A stretch of DNA of 64,000 nucleotides from CAZDVK01 sp964508915 (GCA_964508915.1 CAZDVK010000003.1:62001-126000); one strand, 5' to 3'. Counted from the first letter of the stretch, positions 16,659 through 25,784 are shown. The notes: generated from the letters alone by a model not told the origin. Made by a program: numbers and translations.

Positions 16659-16705
16659 TTTTTTATTTTTTCCAATTTTTTCAACTCTTTTGTAGCATTT
16701 TGCAG

Positions 16706-16735
16706 TTGACTTTGTATAAAAACAGATGATATGAG
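16706..16735 (+). promoter_or_regulatory. putative promoter of rsmH-ftsL-ftsI
   Basis: -35 TTGACT (16706-16711), 18 nt spacer, -10-like TATGAG (16730-16735). It leaves a leader of about 130 nt. The -10 is imperfect. No mraZ gene precedes rsmH; the 16736-16874 stretch is AT-rich with no further feature I can name. Confidence 0.4.
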
Positions 16736-16874
16736 TTAATTAAAATAAAAATATAATTAATTAAATTTAAATAGAACTTAAAGTCTCGTCCGTTGCCAGC
16801 AGCCCAGTAAGGTCTTTGTCTTATGTAAAACCCTATCTTGTGTGCCTTAAATTGACAAGAAAAGATTTAAAAAA

Positions 16875-17768
16875 ATGACCATTCACGTACCTGTTTTAAT
16901 CAATGAAGTACTGACGTACCTTGCACCCAAGGATGGGGAAATATACGTTGATGCAACTTTTGGGGGCGGTGGATATACGCAACACATTTTGGAAAAAGCT
17001 TCTTGTTCTGTTTTTGCCATAGACCGCGACCCAGACGCCCTCAAAAGAAGCTTAGCTTTTCAAGAAAAATACGGCGACCGCTTTCGGTTTTTTGAAGGAA
17101 CTTTTGGGTCTATGGATCAGTTTTTACCATCTGTTTCTTATGACGGCATCGTTTTTGATTTTGGCGTATCATCTTTCCAGTTGGAAGACGCAGCCCGTGG
17201 TTTTTCTTTTCAGCTAGACGGCCCTTTGGACATGCGTATGGGTCAAGCCCAGATATCTGCCGAAGAGGTTGTCAACACTTATTCAGAAAAACAACTGTTT
17301 GAAATTATCCATTCTTATGGGGAAGAAAAAAAAGCGTACGCTATTGCAAAAGCTATTGTAGCAGAGCGAAAAGAAGGAAAAATCAGCACAACCGGCCAGT
17401 TGTCAAGACTTGTTCAGCGGATTGTCAGAAGAAAAGATGGCATCCATCCTGCCACACTTACATTTCAGGCCTTGCGTGTTTTCGTAAATAATGAGTTAAT
17501 AGAGATAGACAGAGCACTTCAGAAAAGCCTTTCACTGGTTCAGCCAGGGGGGAGAATTGTGACTGTTAGTTTTCATTCACTAGAAGATCGACTTGTTAAG
17601 AATTGGGTACGCAATTTTACGATGACTACGTCACCTTTGGGTATTTTTATTAAACCAATGACAAGCCGTGTTGTAGCACCAACACCGGCAGAGGTGCTTC
17701 AGAACCCGCGTTCTCGCTCTGCCAAGTTACGTGCCTTCGAGGTTATCAAGAGGGAGGGCATCCGTTAA
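16875..17768 (+). CDS. rsmH: 16S rRNA (cytosine-1402-N4)-methyltransferase RsmH
   Basis: Formerly MraW. The start HVPVLINEVLTYLAP, the SAM site YVDATFGGGGYTQHIL, and FDFGVSSFQLEDAARGFSF followed by GPLDMRMG are diagnostic. TLTFQALRVFVNNEL and VSFHSLEDRLVK complete the family signature. 297 aa is typical. It is the first gene of a reduced division cluster; its stop overlaps the ftsL start by 1 nt (TAATG). Confidence 0.98.
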   Translation: MTIHVPVLINEVLTYLAPKDGEIYVDATFGGGGYTQHILEKASCSVFAIDRDPDALKRSLAFQEKYGDRFRFFEGTFGSMDQFLPSVSYDGIVFDFGVSSFQLEDAARGFSFQLDGPLDMRMGQAQISAEEVVNTYSEKQLFEIIHSYGEEKKAYAIAKAIVAERKEGKISTTGQLSRLVQRIVRRKDGIHPATLTFQALRVFVNNELIEIDRALQKSLSLVQPGGRIVTVSFHSLEDRLVKNWVRNFTMTTSPLGIFIKPMTSRVVAPTPAEVLQNPRSRSAKLRAFEVIKREGIR

Positions 17769-18124
17769 TGCGTCGCCCCACCGTTCTTGTTAGTATTCTA
17801 TGTTTACTTATTTGCATGGGTGTATTTCGTATAAAGTACACTGTAATGGCTTTAGAACAACAACATCGCCATATCAAACGGGCCATATCGGAAAACCAAG
17901 AAGCTATTCATGTTTTACGGGCCGAATGGAACCACTTGAATAGCCCCGAACGCCTTCAAAAACTAGCTGTCAAATACTTGGACATTGGCCCTCAACAAAC
18001 ACCCCAAGTTGCTAACTTGAAAGATGTAGCTGGCCAAAATAATCTTAATGACCGTGCTGCCCTTGAAAATCTTATTGCTCAGGCCGTGGCTGACAGTGCT
18101 CAGTCCCCTGAGGATTCAGAATAA
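17768..18124 (+). CDS. ftsL: cell division protein FtsL
   Basis: 118 aa bitopic protein: short cytoplasmic start, membrane helix VLVSILCLLICMGVFRI, then a periplasmic coiled coil ending with SPERLQKLAVKYLDIGP, the pattern seen in alphaproteobacterial FtsL. Part of the FtsQLB divisome complex. Sequence conservation is low in this family; the position between rsmH and ftsI is what makes the call firm. Confidence 0.85.
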   Translation: MRRPTVLVSILCLLICMGVFRIKYTVMALEQQHRHIKRAISENQEAIHVLRAEWNHLNSPERLQKLAVKYLDIGPQQTPQVANLKDVAGQNNLNDRAALENLIAQAVADSAQSPEDSE

Positions 18125-18135
18125 GGGGCGCGCCG

Positions 18136-19854
18136 ATGAAAGATTTTATGAAAAATCCTTTTATGGGGCTTTCCAAACACCTAAGGTTGTGGCACGAAGT
18201 AGCACATCACAGCACGTTGATTGAAATGGCCAAGCAACGTGTTTTTGTAGCCGGCACATTTGTTGTATTAGCCTATATGTTAATTGGCGGCCGTTTGGTT
18301 GATGTGATGTTATTTCGCGAAGCATCTAAGCAGCAAACGGCAATGGAACAGCCCACAGCTGTTTCCCATCGTGCCGATATTTGTGACCGAAATGGTGCCG
18401 TTTTAGCCACTGACTTGGTAACGGCATCTGTTTATGCCAACCCAAAAGTTATTCTAAATGCTAAAGATGCTGCTGAAAAACTGTCAAAATTATTACCTGA
18501 AGTTGGTTTTGATGTTTTGTATCAACGCTTAAGCAGCCAAAAAGGTTTCATATGGATTGCACGTCACATAGCCCCCAAACTGCAGCAAGCCATTAATCAA
18601 CTGGGCATTCCAGGTGTTTATCTGCAAAAAGACCACCGTCGCGTTTACCCCTATGGAAACCTTGTGTCCCACGTATTAGGCTATTGCGGTGTTGATCGAA
18701 ATGGCTTAGCTGGATTTGAAAAATCATATGACATGCAGATGTGGCAAAGCAAAGAACCCATTCAAATATCCTTAGATGTGCGTGTTCAGCACGTGGTTCG
18801 TGACCAATTAATAGCGGCTATTGAAGAATTTAATTGTATTGCAGCTAATGCAACCGTTATTGATGTGGAAACCGGGGAAGTTTTGGCCATGGTATCCTTG
18901 CCAGACTATGACCCCAACATGCCTAATCAAAACGCAAAAGAAGCCACCTTCAATAGAAACACGCTGGGCGTTTATGAACCAGGTTCAACCTTTAAAATCT
19001 TAAACACAGCCATAGCCCTAGAATCCGGAACAGCTAACCTAGACAGCACCTATGATGCCCGTTTTCCAGTTCAAATAGGCCACTTTAAGATTGACGATTT
19101 TAAGGGGAAATACAGGGTATTAAACCTAAAAGAAGCTTTTATTTATTCATCGAACATTGCAGCTATTAAAATTGCTTTGGGTTTTGGGATGAACACCCAA
19201 AAAACCTATTTCAAAAAGTTTGGTGTATTTGACCCTGTTAAGCTTGAAATTCCTGAAAACGGCATGCCTTTAATTCCAAGTCAATGGCGTGAAGTCACAA
19301 CTATGACAGCAGCATACGGATACGGCATTTCTGTATCCCCCATGCAAACGTTGAAAATTATTTCATCCATTGTGAATGACGGTAAGGTTGTCATACCCAC
19401 TTTGGTCCATCAAAAGCAGGCAGAAAACCAACAACCACCCCAACAGGTGGTTTCTGAAAAGACATCCAGAATCATGCGTGAATTGATGCGATTGGTTGTC
19501 AATGAAGGAACTTCCAGAAAAGCAAATGTCCCAGGACTTGGGGTATTTGGAAAAACTGGAACAGCCTACAAAGTAAAAGGTAAAGGATATAGCGCCAACA
19601 GCACCGGTTTAAAACCCAGAACAACCTTTTTCATCGGCGGTTTTCCACATACAAAACCTAAATATATGTTGATGGTTGTTTTGGATGAACCCAAGCCTGC
19701 TAAAGGTACGTATGGTTATGCAGCAGCTGGGTGGAACGTTACGCCAACAGCTGGTAAAATTATCGAACGTATTGCCCCTATTTTGGGCTTTAAAGTGCAA
19801 GATGACCAGCCCCCATCTCCCATAATTAATACGTCTTTTTCAATTGGTGAATAA
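18136..19854 (+). CDS. ftsI: septal peptidoglycan transpeptidase FtsI (PBP3)
   Basis: 572 aa bitopic penicillin-binding protein. One N-terminal membrane helix (FVAGTFVVLAYMLIGGRLV), the PBP dimer domain (HRADICDRNGAVLATDL), and the transpeptidase domain. Active-site motifs are SxxK in YEPGSTFKIL, SxN in YSSNIAAIK and KTG in FGKTGTAYKV. It cross-links septal peptidoglycan. The dcw cluster stops here: murE, murF, mraY, ftsW and murG do not follow, so the cluster is broken up. Confidence 0.97.
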   Translation: MKDFMKNPFMGLSKHLRLWHEVAHHSTLIEMAKQRVFVAGTFVVLAYMLIGGRLVDVMLFREASKQQTAMEQPTAVSHRADICDRNGAVLATDLVTASVYANPKVILNAKDAAEKLSKLLPEVGFDVLYQRLSSQKGFIWIARHIAPKLQQAINQLGIPGVYLQKDHRRVYPYGNLVSHVLGYCGVDRNGLAGFEKSYDMQMWQSKEPIQISLDVRVQHVVRDQLIAAIEEFNCIAANATVIDVETGEVLAMVSLPDYDPNMPNQNAKEATFNRNTLGVYEPGSTFKILNTAIALESGTANLDSTYDARFPVQIGHFKIDDFKGKYRVLNLKEAFIYSSNIAAIKIALGFGMNTQKTYFKKFGVFDPVKLEIPENGMPLIPSQWREVTTMTAAYGYGISVSPMQTLKIISSIVNDGKVVIPTLVHQKQAENQQPPQQVVSEKTSRIMRELMRLVVNEGTSRKANVPGLGVFGKTGTAYKVKGKGYSANSTGLKPRTTFFIGGFPHTKPKYMLMVVLDEPKPAKGTYGYAAAGWNVTPTAGKIIERIAPILGFKVQDDQPPSPIINTSFSIGE

Positions 19855-19866
19855 GGCTATTGGCAC

Positions 19867-20583
19867 CTAAACCGGCTGCCCGGCTTCTTCAATCACTTGG
19901 AACATTTTCGTTTTTAAACGAACAGGAATTCCTGCATAAACTTCTTTCATAGCCTCAATACAAACAATTCCGCTAAATTTTTGCAGGCAACAAGGCCCTA
20001 GTTTTTCAAGAAGTGAACCTATAGCCTGAACAAGGCGACTATGGGACGGCAATGTATAAAGACCCCGAACCATGTTCGTAGGCGTAAACCCATGATTTCG
20101 AAGTAAAAGCGACAACTGCGTCATGGTATAGGGGTGCCCGTGACCAAATGGTGTTTGATCAGCCCGTGCCCAAGGGCTCCGTCGATTTGGCACAACAACT
20201 AACAACCGACCATCATGTGTGAGAATGCGATTCATTTCAGCCAAAACACGTTTGGGGTTATGGCAGTTTTCAAGGGAATGAACCATCAAAATATTTTGAA
20301 CAGACCGATCCGGTAAAGGAAAATTATCTTCCTCTACCAAAACAGATCGCGGAAGCCCCGCTGCAGGCCACGCCAAAACCCCCTGATAGCTTGGCATAAA
20401 GCTGAATACATTATCGTCATCTAAATATTGGGTCATATAGGGAACACCATACCCAAAAGCAACAACCGGCCCCTGAGGCTTAGAATTCCAAACTGTATCA
20501 ATCACCGCCTGGACTTGTGTTTTAACAAGCTTACCCAAATTTGTGGTGTAAAAATCCCTTAAATCGATCACATCGCAGGTCAT
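19867..20583 (-). CDS. class I SAM-dependent methyltransferase (type 11)
   Basis: 238 aa. VVAFGYGVPYMTQYL is a degenerate motif I, NFPLPDRSVQNILMVHSLENCHNPKRVLAEMNRIL is the post-II region of type 11 methyltransferases, and GRLLVVVPNRRSPWAR is motif III. The glycine-rich SAM loop is unusual (FGYG instead of GxGxG). This family is commonly found in alphaproteobacteria near glyoxalase II genes; substrate unknown. Convergent with ftsI, divergent from mreB. Confidence 0.8.
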   Translation of the reverse strand: MTCDVIDLRDFYTTNLGKLVKTQVQAVIDTVWNSKPQGPVVAFGYGVPYMTQYLDDDNVFSFMPSYQGVLAWPAAGLPRSVLVEEDNFPLPDRSVQNILMVHSLENCHNPKRVLAEMNRILTHDGRLLVVVPNRRSPWARADQTPFGHGHPYTMTQLSLLLRNHGFTPTNMVRGLYTLPSHSRLVQAIGSLLEKLGPCCLQKFSGIVCIEAMKEVYAGIPVRLKTKMFQVIEEAGQPV

Positions 20584-20703
20584 TCGATGACTTTCTAAAA
20601 AATATTTCTCTTTTAAATAAAAACGTCCTTGAATGCTTTTGCAAGGATTTGATAGATTGGGAAACGAATTTAGGCAAATTAAGCCATAGAAAAGGGAAAA
20701 AAC

Positions 20704-21744
20704 ATGCTATCACGTCTTTTGGGAATGCTGTCTGCCGACATGGCCATTGACCTTGGAACAGCTAACACACTTGTTTATGTAAGGGGCAGAGGGATCGTCC
20801 TCAACGAACCATCCGTTGTTGCCATTGCTAACGTGAAAGGTAAAAAGCAGGTATTAGCTGTTGGTGAAGAGGCTAAGTTGATGGTGGGTCGTACACCCGG
20901 TAACATTCAGGCCATTCGTCCCCTTCGTGATGGTGTTATTGCTGACTTTGAAGTAGCCGAAGAAATGATTAAGCATTTTATTCGCAAAGTTCATAACCGC
21001 CGCAGTTTTGCAGCCCCTCAAATCATTATTTGCGTGCCATCAGGCTCCACCGCTGTGGAACGACGCGCCATTCAAGAATCTGCTGAAAGTGCGGGTGGCC
21101 GTCGCGTATTCTTGATTGAAGAACCCATGGCAGCCGCTATTGGGGCAGGTTTACCCGTTACAGAGCCCACAGGGTCCATGGTAGTAGACATTGGTGGTGG
21201 CACCACAGAAGTTGCTGTCATTTCCTTAGGCGGTATTGTGTATGCCTGTTCAGTTCGTGTAGGTGGCGACAAAATGGATGAAGCCATCATTAGCTACATT
21301 CGCCGCACGCATAACTTACTTATCGGTGAAGCAACAGCTGAACGCATCAAAAAAGAAATTGGGTCTGCTGTCATTATGAAAGACAGCGAAGACATTAAAA
21401 TTTCCATTAAAGGGCGCAGCCTTATTAATGGTGTTCCCAAGGAAGTTGAGATTAATCAAAAACAAATTGCAGAATCTTTAAACGAAGTTGTCACAACCAT
21501 TGCTGAAGGCGTCAAAACGGCCCTTGAAAACACAGCGCCTGAATTGTCAGCTGACATTGTTGACCGCGGTATTGTTATGACAGGTGGCGGCGCTTTATTG
21601 AAAAATTTGGGACAGGTTCTTTCAAAAACAACAGGCGTTCCTGTATTTATTGCAGATAACCCTTTGAATTGTGTTGTTATGGGAACTGGCCGTGCGTTAG
21701 AAGAAATGCGTGCCCTTCAAAACGTTTTGATCAACGCATATTAA
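20704..21744 (+). CDS. mreB: rod shape-determining actin homologue MreB
   Basis: Cytoskeletal ATPase guiding lateral wall synthesis. Phosphate 1 motif is DMAIDLGTANTLVYVRGRG, phosphate 2 is SMVVDIGGGTTEVAVISLGG, and the adenosine motif is GIVMTGGGALLKNLG. 346 aa is typical, with an amphipathic start MLSRLLGML. mreC and mreD, which normally follow, are absent; an epimerase gene takes their place. Confidence 0.98.
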   Translation: MLSRLLGMLSADMAIDLGTANTLVYVRGRGIVLNEPSVVAIANVKGKKQVLAVGEEAKLMVGRTPGNIQAIRPLRDGVIADFEVAEEMIKHFIRKVHNRRSFAAPQIIICVPSGSTAVERRAIQESAESAGGRRVFLIEEPMAAAIGAGLPVTEPTGSMVVDIGGGTTEVAVISLGGIVYACSVRVGGDKMDEAIISYIRRTHNLLIGEATAERIKKEIGSAVIMKDSEDIKISIKGRSLINGVPKEVEINQKQIAESLNEVVTTIAEGVKTALENTAPELSADIVDRGIVMTGGGALLKNLGQVLSKTTGVPVFIADNPLNCVVMGTGRALEEMRALQNVLINAY

Positions 21745-21766
21745 TTTATAAAGGGTAAGAGCTCCC

Positions 21767-22804
21767 ATGTCCAAAAAAATACTGATCCTAGGTGTTAACG
21801 GCTTTATTGGCAGTGCGTTAACAGAATATATTCTGAATAACCGCGATTGGCATGTTTTTGGAATGGATATGGCCAGCGACAAACTGGAAACGTGTCTTGG
21901 CAACAGTCGCTTTAACTTTGTAGAAGGTGACATCACCATTAACAAAGAATGGATCGCCTACCATGTTAAGAAATGCGATGTTGTTCTACCCCTTGTTGCT
22001 ATTGCAACGCCAAGTTTATATGTAACGGACCCACTGCGTGTTTTTGAATTAGACTTTGAAGCCAACTTGTCTATTGTGCGCCAATGTGTGGATTATAAAA
22101 AACGGGTGATTTTCCCATCTACATCCGAAGTATATGGCATGTGTTCTGATGATGCCTTTGATGAAGAAACATCCAATTTTGTTTTAGGGCCTATCCACAA
22201 GCAACGGTGGATTTATTCGTGCAGCAAACAATTGATGGACCGCGTTATTTACGCGTATGGCATTCATCATCAACTTGATTATACCCTATTCCGCCCCTTT
22301 AACTGGCTGGGCCCAAAATTAGACAATATCTTTTCAGCAAAAGAAGGGTCGTCCCGTGTTGTGACCCAGTTCATTGCAGATATTCTTCATAAAAAACACA
22401 TCAAACTTGTGGACGGGGGCACACAACGCCGTTCATTCACCGATATTGACGATGGTATAGAAGCGCTGGTGCGCATTATTGACAATAAGGATGGGTGTGC
22501 AACAAGCCGTATATTTAACATTGGCAACCCCCATAATGATGTGTCTATTCGTGAATTGGCCTTATTAATTTTAAAGCTAATCGCGACATACCCAGGGTTT
22601 GAATCTTTAGCCAAAGAAGTATCTATTGAAGATGTGGCATCTCAACAGCATTATGGTGACCACTATCAAGATATAGGGCGACGGGTTCCATCTATTACGA
22701 ATGCCGAAAAGTACTTAGGGTGGACGCCTAAAGTTACCTTAGAAACGGCCTTACGTAAAACACTGAATTATCACATAGGTCGATCCACAGAAGATTTGGT
22801 GTAA
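21767..22804 (+). CDS. ArnA-type UDP-glucuronate 4-dehydrogenase/decarboxylase (stand-alone)
   Basis: 345 aa extended SDR enzyme. NAD site GVNGFIGSALTEYIL, then PLVAIATPSLYVTDPLRVFELDFEAN, catalytic STSEVYG, and YSCSKQLMDRVIYAYG containing the YxxxK pair; these match the C-terminal domain of ArnA, which oxidises and decarboxylates UDP-glucuronate toward 4-amino-4-deoxy-arabinose (Ara4N). The formyltransferase half of ArnA is missing, as in some bacteria with separate proteins. No other arn gene is in the window. A related sugar-nucleotide reaction is possible. Confidence 0.8.
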   Translation: MSKKILILGVNGFIGSALTEYILNNRDWHVFGMDMASDKLETCLGNSRFNFVEGDITINKEWIAYHVKKCDVVLPLVAIATPSLYVTDPLRVFELDFEANLSIVRQCVDYKKRVIFPSTSEVYGMCSDDAFDEETSNFVLGPIHKQRWIYSCSKQLMDRVIYAYGIHHQLDYTLFRPFNWLGPKLDNIFSAKEGSSRVVTQFIADILHKKHIKLVDGGTQRRSFTDIDDGIEALVRIIDNKDGCATSRIFNIGNPHNDVSIRELALLILKLIATYPGFESLAKEVSIEDVASQQHYGDHYQDIGRRVPSITNAEKYLGWTPKVTLETALRKTLNYHIGRSTEDLV

Positions 22805-22952
22805 AGTTTAAATTTGTGGCTACCCAGCTATAGAATAGTTACCCATGCGTGTCATCAACTATGTTTTTGTCCTTTTTTATAAATATTTTTTATTTTGTCA
22901 AAAAGTATTGAAAACGGTGAGTTTGAAGGTTACATGGGGCCGTTTACGCACA

Positions 22953-23933
22953 TTACGCACAAGTTTTTGACAAGACGACCAAAGCCACTTGTTTTTTGAG
23001 GATCAGTTCTTTGAGTTTGGCATTGGCAATGACCAGAAGTTTTCGCATGAGGGCAGTGAGTGCCACCATTTTCTTTTTTCCTTTTTCAACCAACTTTTCA
23101 AAGAAGGCTTTGAAGGTGCCTGATTTGGTTTTTCGAGGGGCCATGGCTGCCATAAACAAGGTGGGTTTTATGTTGCACCGGCCATGACCTGTGCGGCGGT
23201 AACCTTTGAAGCGTGCGCTTTCATTGGCTCTTGGTGCAAGACCTGCCAGAGACGCGATCTGTCGCCGTGACAAAGTCCCAAGTTCTGGCAAAAGGATCAG
23301 AAGCTCAAAAGCCACCACGTCTCCAATGCCAGGAATGGTTTTCAAAAGCTCATGTTTTTCTTTAAATTTCGGGTCAGCTGCCATGAGCTGTTGAATGTCA
23401 TCTGTCAGTGTTTTTAGGTGAGCGGTTATAAAGTTAATCATGGCCAGAATACTGGTTTTAATCATTTGATTTTCGGGTGCTTGGAATCGGTTCTTTTCAG
23501 CCACAAGCATGTGTTTCAAATCGTTACGACGTTGCACCATTTGAAACAAAGCCAAAGCGTGTTGGGATTTTGGTTTAAAAACCTCAAGGGTTTGGAAGCG
23601 TTCAAAACCGTAAGAGGCCAGGGCCCTTGCATCCAAGGCATCGGTTTTAGCTGCATTACCAAAGGATCGAATAAAGCTTTTCACTTTTCGGGTATCTGCC
23701 CGGTGAGCCTTGTATTTTTGAGCGGTTAATGCATATAACAAGGACATTTCAAAGCCGCCTGTTGTTTCAACAATGCAAAGAGAATTTTTTAATATACTTT
23801 TATGATCTTCCATAAATTGGCAGTAACCGGCTGAGTTGTTGTCATAAGCGGTCGTTGTTTTTTGGCCATGAAGGGCCACAACAAACTCAAATTTGCCCAT
23901 GTCAATTCCAATGAAATGATGATAATGTGCCAT
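22953..23933 (-). CDS. IS110-family transposase
   Basis: 326 aa. N-terminal DEDD (RuvC-like) domain: D in HHFIGIDMGKFEF, E in CIVETTGGFE, and two D in KTDALDARALA. C-terminal Tnp_20 domain with the helix-hairpin-helix LLKTIPGIGDVVAFELL and LASLAGLAPRANESARFKGYRR, where Ser of NES is the expected catalytic serine. All key residues are present and the frame is intact, so it may be active. Newer work on this family shows recombination guided by a bridge RNA from the non-coding end. Confidence 0.95.
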   Translation of the reverse strand: MAHYHHFIGIDMGKFEFVVALHGQKTTTAYDNNSAGYCQFMEDHKSILKNSLCIVETTGGFEMSLLYALTAQKYKAHRADTRKVKSFIRSFGNAAKTDALDARALASYGFERFQTLEVFKPKSQHALALFQMVQRRNDLKHMLVAEKNRFQAPENQMIKTSILAMINFITAHLKTLTDDIQQLMAADPKFKEKHELLKTIPGIGDVVAFELLILLPELGTLSRRQIASLAGLAPRANESARFKGYRRTGHGRCNIKPTLFMAAMAPRKTKSGTFKAFFEKLVEKGKKKMVALTALMRKLLVIANAKLKELILKKQVALVVLSKTCA

Positions 23934-24096
23934 TGTCAGTACCTCGATAGTTTATTGGTTAATTTAGGATTGTAAGCGGGTGCACGATAATAAAGTGTCC
24001 CATACAACTATTCAAACGTTTCGAGAGAAGGGGCTAGAGTACCTCAATGACAGCGGTTGTTTAAACCCATCCCCGCACGGTCGCTCACGCCCGCAC
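23934..24096 (-). ncRNA. candidate IS110 bridge RNA region
   Basis: About 160 nt directly upstream of the transposase on the same strand, the place where IS110 elements encode bridge RNA. It is non-coding and contains an octamer AGTACCTC (plus strand) twice, 100 nt apart (23938 and 24038). The RNA is inferred from family knowledge only. Confidence 0.35.
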
Positions 24097-24124
24097 CAAG
24101 TCCTTGATCATGATCAAGGACTTG
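24097..24124. repeat. perfect 28-bp palindrome at IS110 left end
   Basis: Arms CAAGTCCTTGATCA / TGATCAAGGACTTG with no loop. It could be a terminator stem, a structural end of the element, or a target-site palindrome. Confidence 0.8.
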
Positions 24125-24184
24125 GTTACACTCTCTGAAAAGAAGATACGACGCTCTTCTTTCTAAAAACAACACTACCACTCT

Positions 24185-24424
24185 TAAATCTTACAATCCC
24201 CGGGAAACCGGGGATCCAGAAGAAATTCTCATATAGCTGAATCAGTTTAAAATTGTTATATAATCGTCATGCTGAACTTGTTTCAGCATCTAGATCCTGA
24301 ACTAAATTCAGGATGGCGAAGGGTCATCGTTTTATAGAAAATCAGCTATACTTGATTGATTTTTAACTTTTTTATAGATTCCCTCTTTCGAGGGAATGAC
24401 AATTCCTCTTTATTGAGGGACGTT
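24185..24424. repeat. cluster of REP-like palindromic repeats
   Basis: Several short hairpins in a row: CCCCGG/CCGGGG (about 24194-24212); ATGCTGAA/TTTCAGCAT (about 24269-24289); ATCCTGAA/TTCAGGAT (about 24294-24315); and ATTCCCTC/GAGGGAAT (about 24378-24398). The last type recurs at 62327 and 62435 with changed but still pairing arms. Such dispersed intergenic palindromes are common in rickettsia-like and other bacterial genomes. No gene in this stretch. Confidence 0.7.
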
Positions 24425-24454
24425 ATAAAAAAGGGGGCTAGCAGCCCCCCTTCC
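24425..24454 (-). terminator. Rho-independent terminator of frr
   Basis: On the minus strand, stem GGGGGCT/AGCCCCC directly after the frr TAG stop, followed by TTTTTT. Ends the rpsB-tsf-pyrH-frr operon. Confidence 0.9.
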
Positions 24455-25018
24455 CTAAACTTGCATGATATCCTTTTGTTTATGGGCCAACATCTCATCC
24501 ACTTTTTTAATGTGGTCGTCGGTCATTTTTTGCGTTTCATCGTTTAAACGGTGGTGTTCATCTTCTGAAATGTCACCGTCTTTTTCCAATTTCTTCAACA
24601 TATCCATGGCATCACGGCGCACGTTTCGAACGCTAATGCGCGCTTCTTCCGTATATTTGCTGGCTACCTTGGTTAATTCCTGACGGCGTTCTTCGGTTAA
24701 AGGTGGCATGGGCACGCGCACAAGCTGCCCATCCACCGATGGGTTTAACCCCAAACTTGAATCGCGAATGGCTTTTTCCACCGACTTCACAAGGCCCTTA
24801 TCCCATACTTGAACGGCTAAAAGGCGCGGCTCGGGCGCGCTAACGGTACCAATCTGATTGATGGGTACATAAGACCCATAGGCATCTACCTTTATAGGGT
24901 CTAACAATGTGGCTGACGCACGCCCTGCACGAATGCCACTAAATTCTTTTGACAAAACATCAATGGCGCCATTCATGCGCCGTTCAAAATCCACAAGCCT
25001 ATTATCCACACGCGACAT
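24455..25018 (-). CDS. frr: ribosome recycling factor
   Basis: Splits post-termination ribosomes together with EF-G. 187 aa from the chosen start. Family signatures: EFSGIRAGRASATLLDPIKVDAYGSYVPINQIGTVS, LLAVQVWDKGLVKSVEKAI and PPLTEERRQELTKVASKYTEEARISVRNVRRDAM. The ATG at 25018 is preferred over the one at 25027 because AAGGAG lies 9 nt before it but only immediately before the other. It overlaps the pyrH end, the last gene of the operon. Confidence 0.97.
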   Translation of the reverse strand: MSRVDNRLVDFERRMNGAIDVLSKEFSGIRAGRASATLLDPIKVDAYGSYVPINQIGTVSAPEPRLLAVQVWDKGLVKSVEKAIRDSSLGLNPSVDGQLVRVPMPPLTEERRQELTKVASKYTEEARISVRNVRRDAMDMLKKLEKDGDISEDEHHRLNDETQKMTDDHIKKVDEMLAHKQKDIMQV

Positions 25019-25775
25019 GGCATCCATCTCCTTCGTTTTTAATTTGATTTGAAATTAATGTAAATTGACCTTCATGGTTCAAAACTTTAGCAAATCCATC
25101 TGTTTCATAAATAGAAAAAACAGCAATAGGAATGCCACTTTCTTGAATCAAAGCAATGGCTGTTGCATCCATGACTTTTAGTTTTTTTTCAAGAATCGCA
25201 CCATAGGTTATTTGTTTAAAAAGCTTTGCATCTTTATTGTGAACAGGGTCGCTACAGAAAACACCTGGCACTTTCGTGGCCTTTAACAACAAATCACAGT
25301 CCATTTCACTGGCCCGCAAGGCTGCTGCGCTGTCTGTTGTAAAATAAGGGCTACCGGTGCCACCTGCAAAAATCACCACGCGGTTTTTACTTAAATGATG
25401 AACAGCCCGGCGGCGACTGTATTCTTCACACAATGTTGGCATGGGTATGGCCGACATAACACGGCATGGCATTCCAGCTTGTTCAAGGGCATTTTGAAGT
25501 GCTAAAGCATTCATAATTGTTGCCAACATGCCCATATGATCAGATGTTGACCGGTCCATCCCTGTATGATGCATGCCCTGGATGCCACGGTAAATATTAC
25601 CGCCACCCACAACTAAACATATTTGAACACCTTGGTTATAAACGGCTTTAATATCCCCCGCTATTTTTTCAAGCATTCCTTGGTGAATACCAAATGCCTT
25701 ATCTTGAGACGGGGTTAACCCGGCAAGGGCTTCCCCCGATAACTTCAATAAAACCCGTTTATACACAACGTGCAT
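25002..25775 (-). CDS. pyrH: UMP kinase
   Basis: Phosphorylates UMP to UDP; amino acid kinase fold. Seen: VLLKLSGEALAG at the start, VGGGNIYRG, DHMGMLATIMNALALQNALE, GGTGSPYFTTDSAAALRASEM, and LLKATKVPGVF. 257 aa, slightly longer than the usual 240, with a C-terminal tail (QIKNEGDGCHVACG) that overlaps frr and is probably not part of the fold. Third gene of the rpsB operon. Confidence 0.97.
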   Translation of the reverse strand: MHVVYKRVLLKLSGEALAGLTPSQDKAFGIHQGMLEKIAGDIKAVYNQGVQICLVVGGGNIYRGIQGMHHTGMDRSTSDHMGMLATIMNALALQNALEQAGMPCRVMSAIPMPTLCEEYSRRRAVHHLSKNRVVIFAGGTGSPYFTTDSAAALRASEMDCDLLLKATKVPGVFCSDPVHNKDAKLFKQITYGAILEKKLKVMDATAIALIQESGIPIAVFSIYETDGFAKVLNHEGQFTLISNQIKNEGDGCHVACG

Positions 25776-25784
25776 TCCTTGGCG

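Larger units (their letters stand above)
22930..24130 (-). mobile_element. IS110-family insertion sequence (approximate limits)
   Basis: Covers the transposase gene and about 200 nt of upstream non-coding DNA ending in a perfect 28-bp palindrome. IS110 elements lack terminal inverted repeats and usually make no target duplication, so exact ends cannot be read from one copy. It lies between the ArnA-like gene and frr. Confidence 0.7.
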
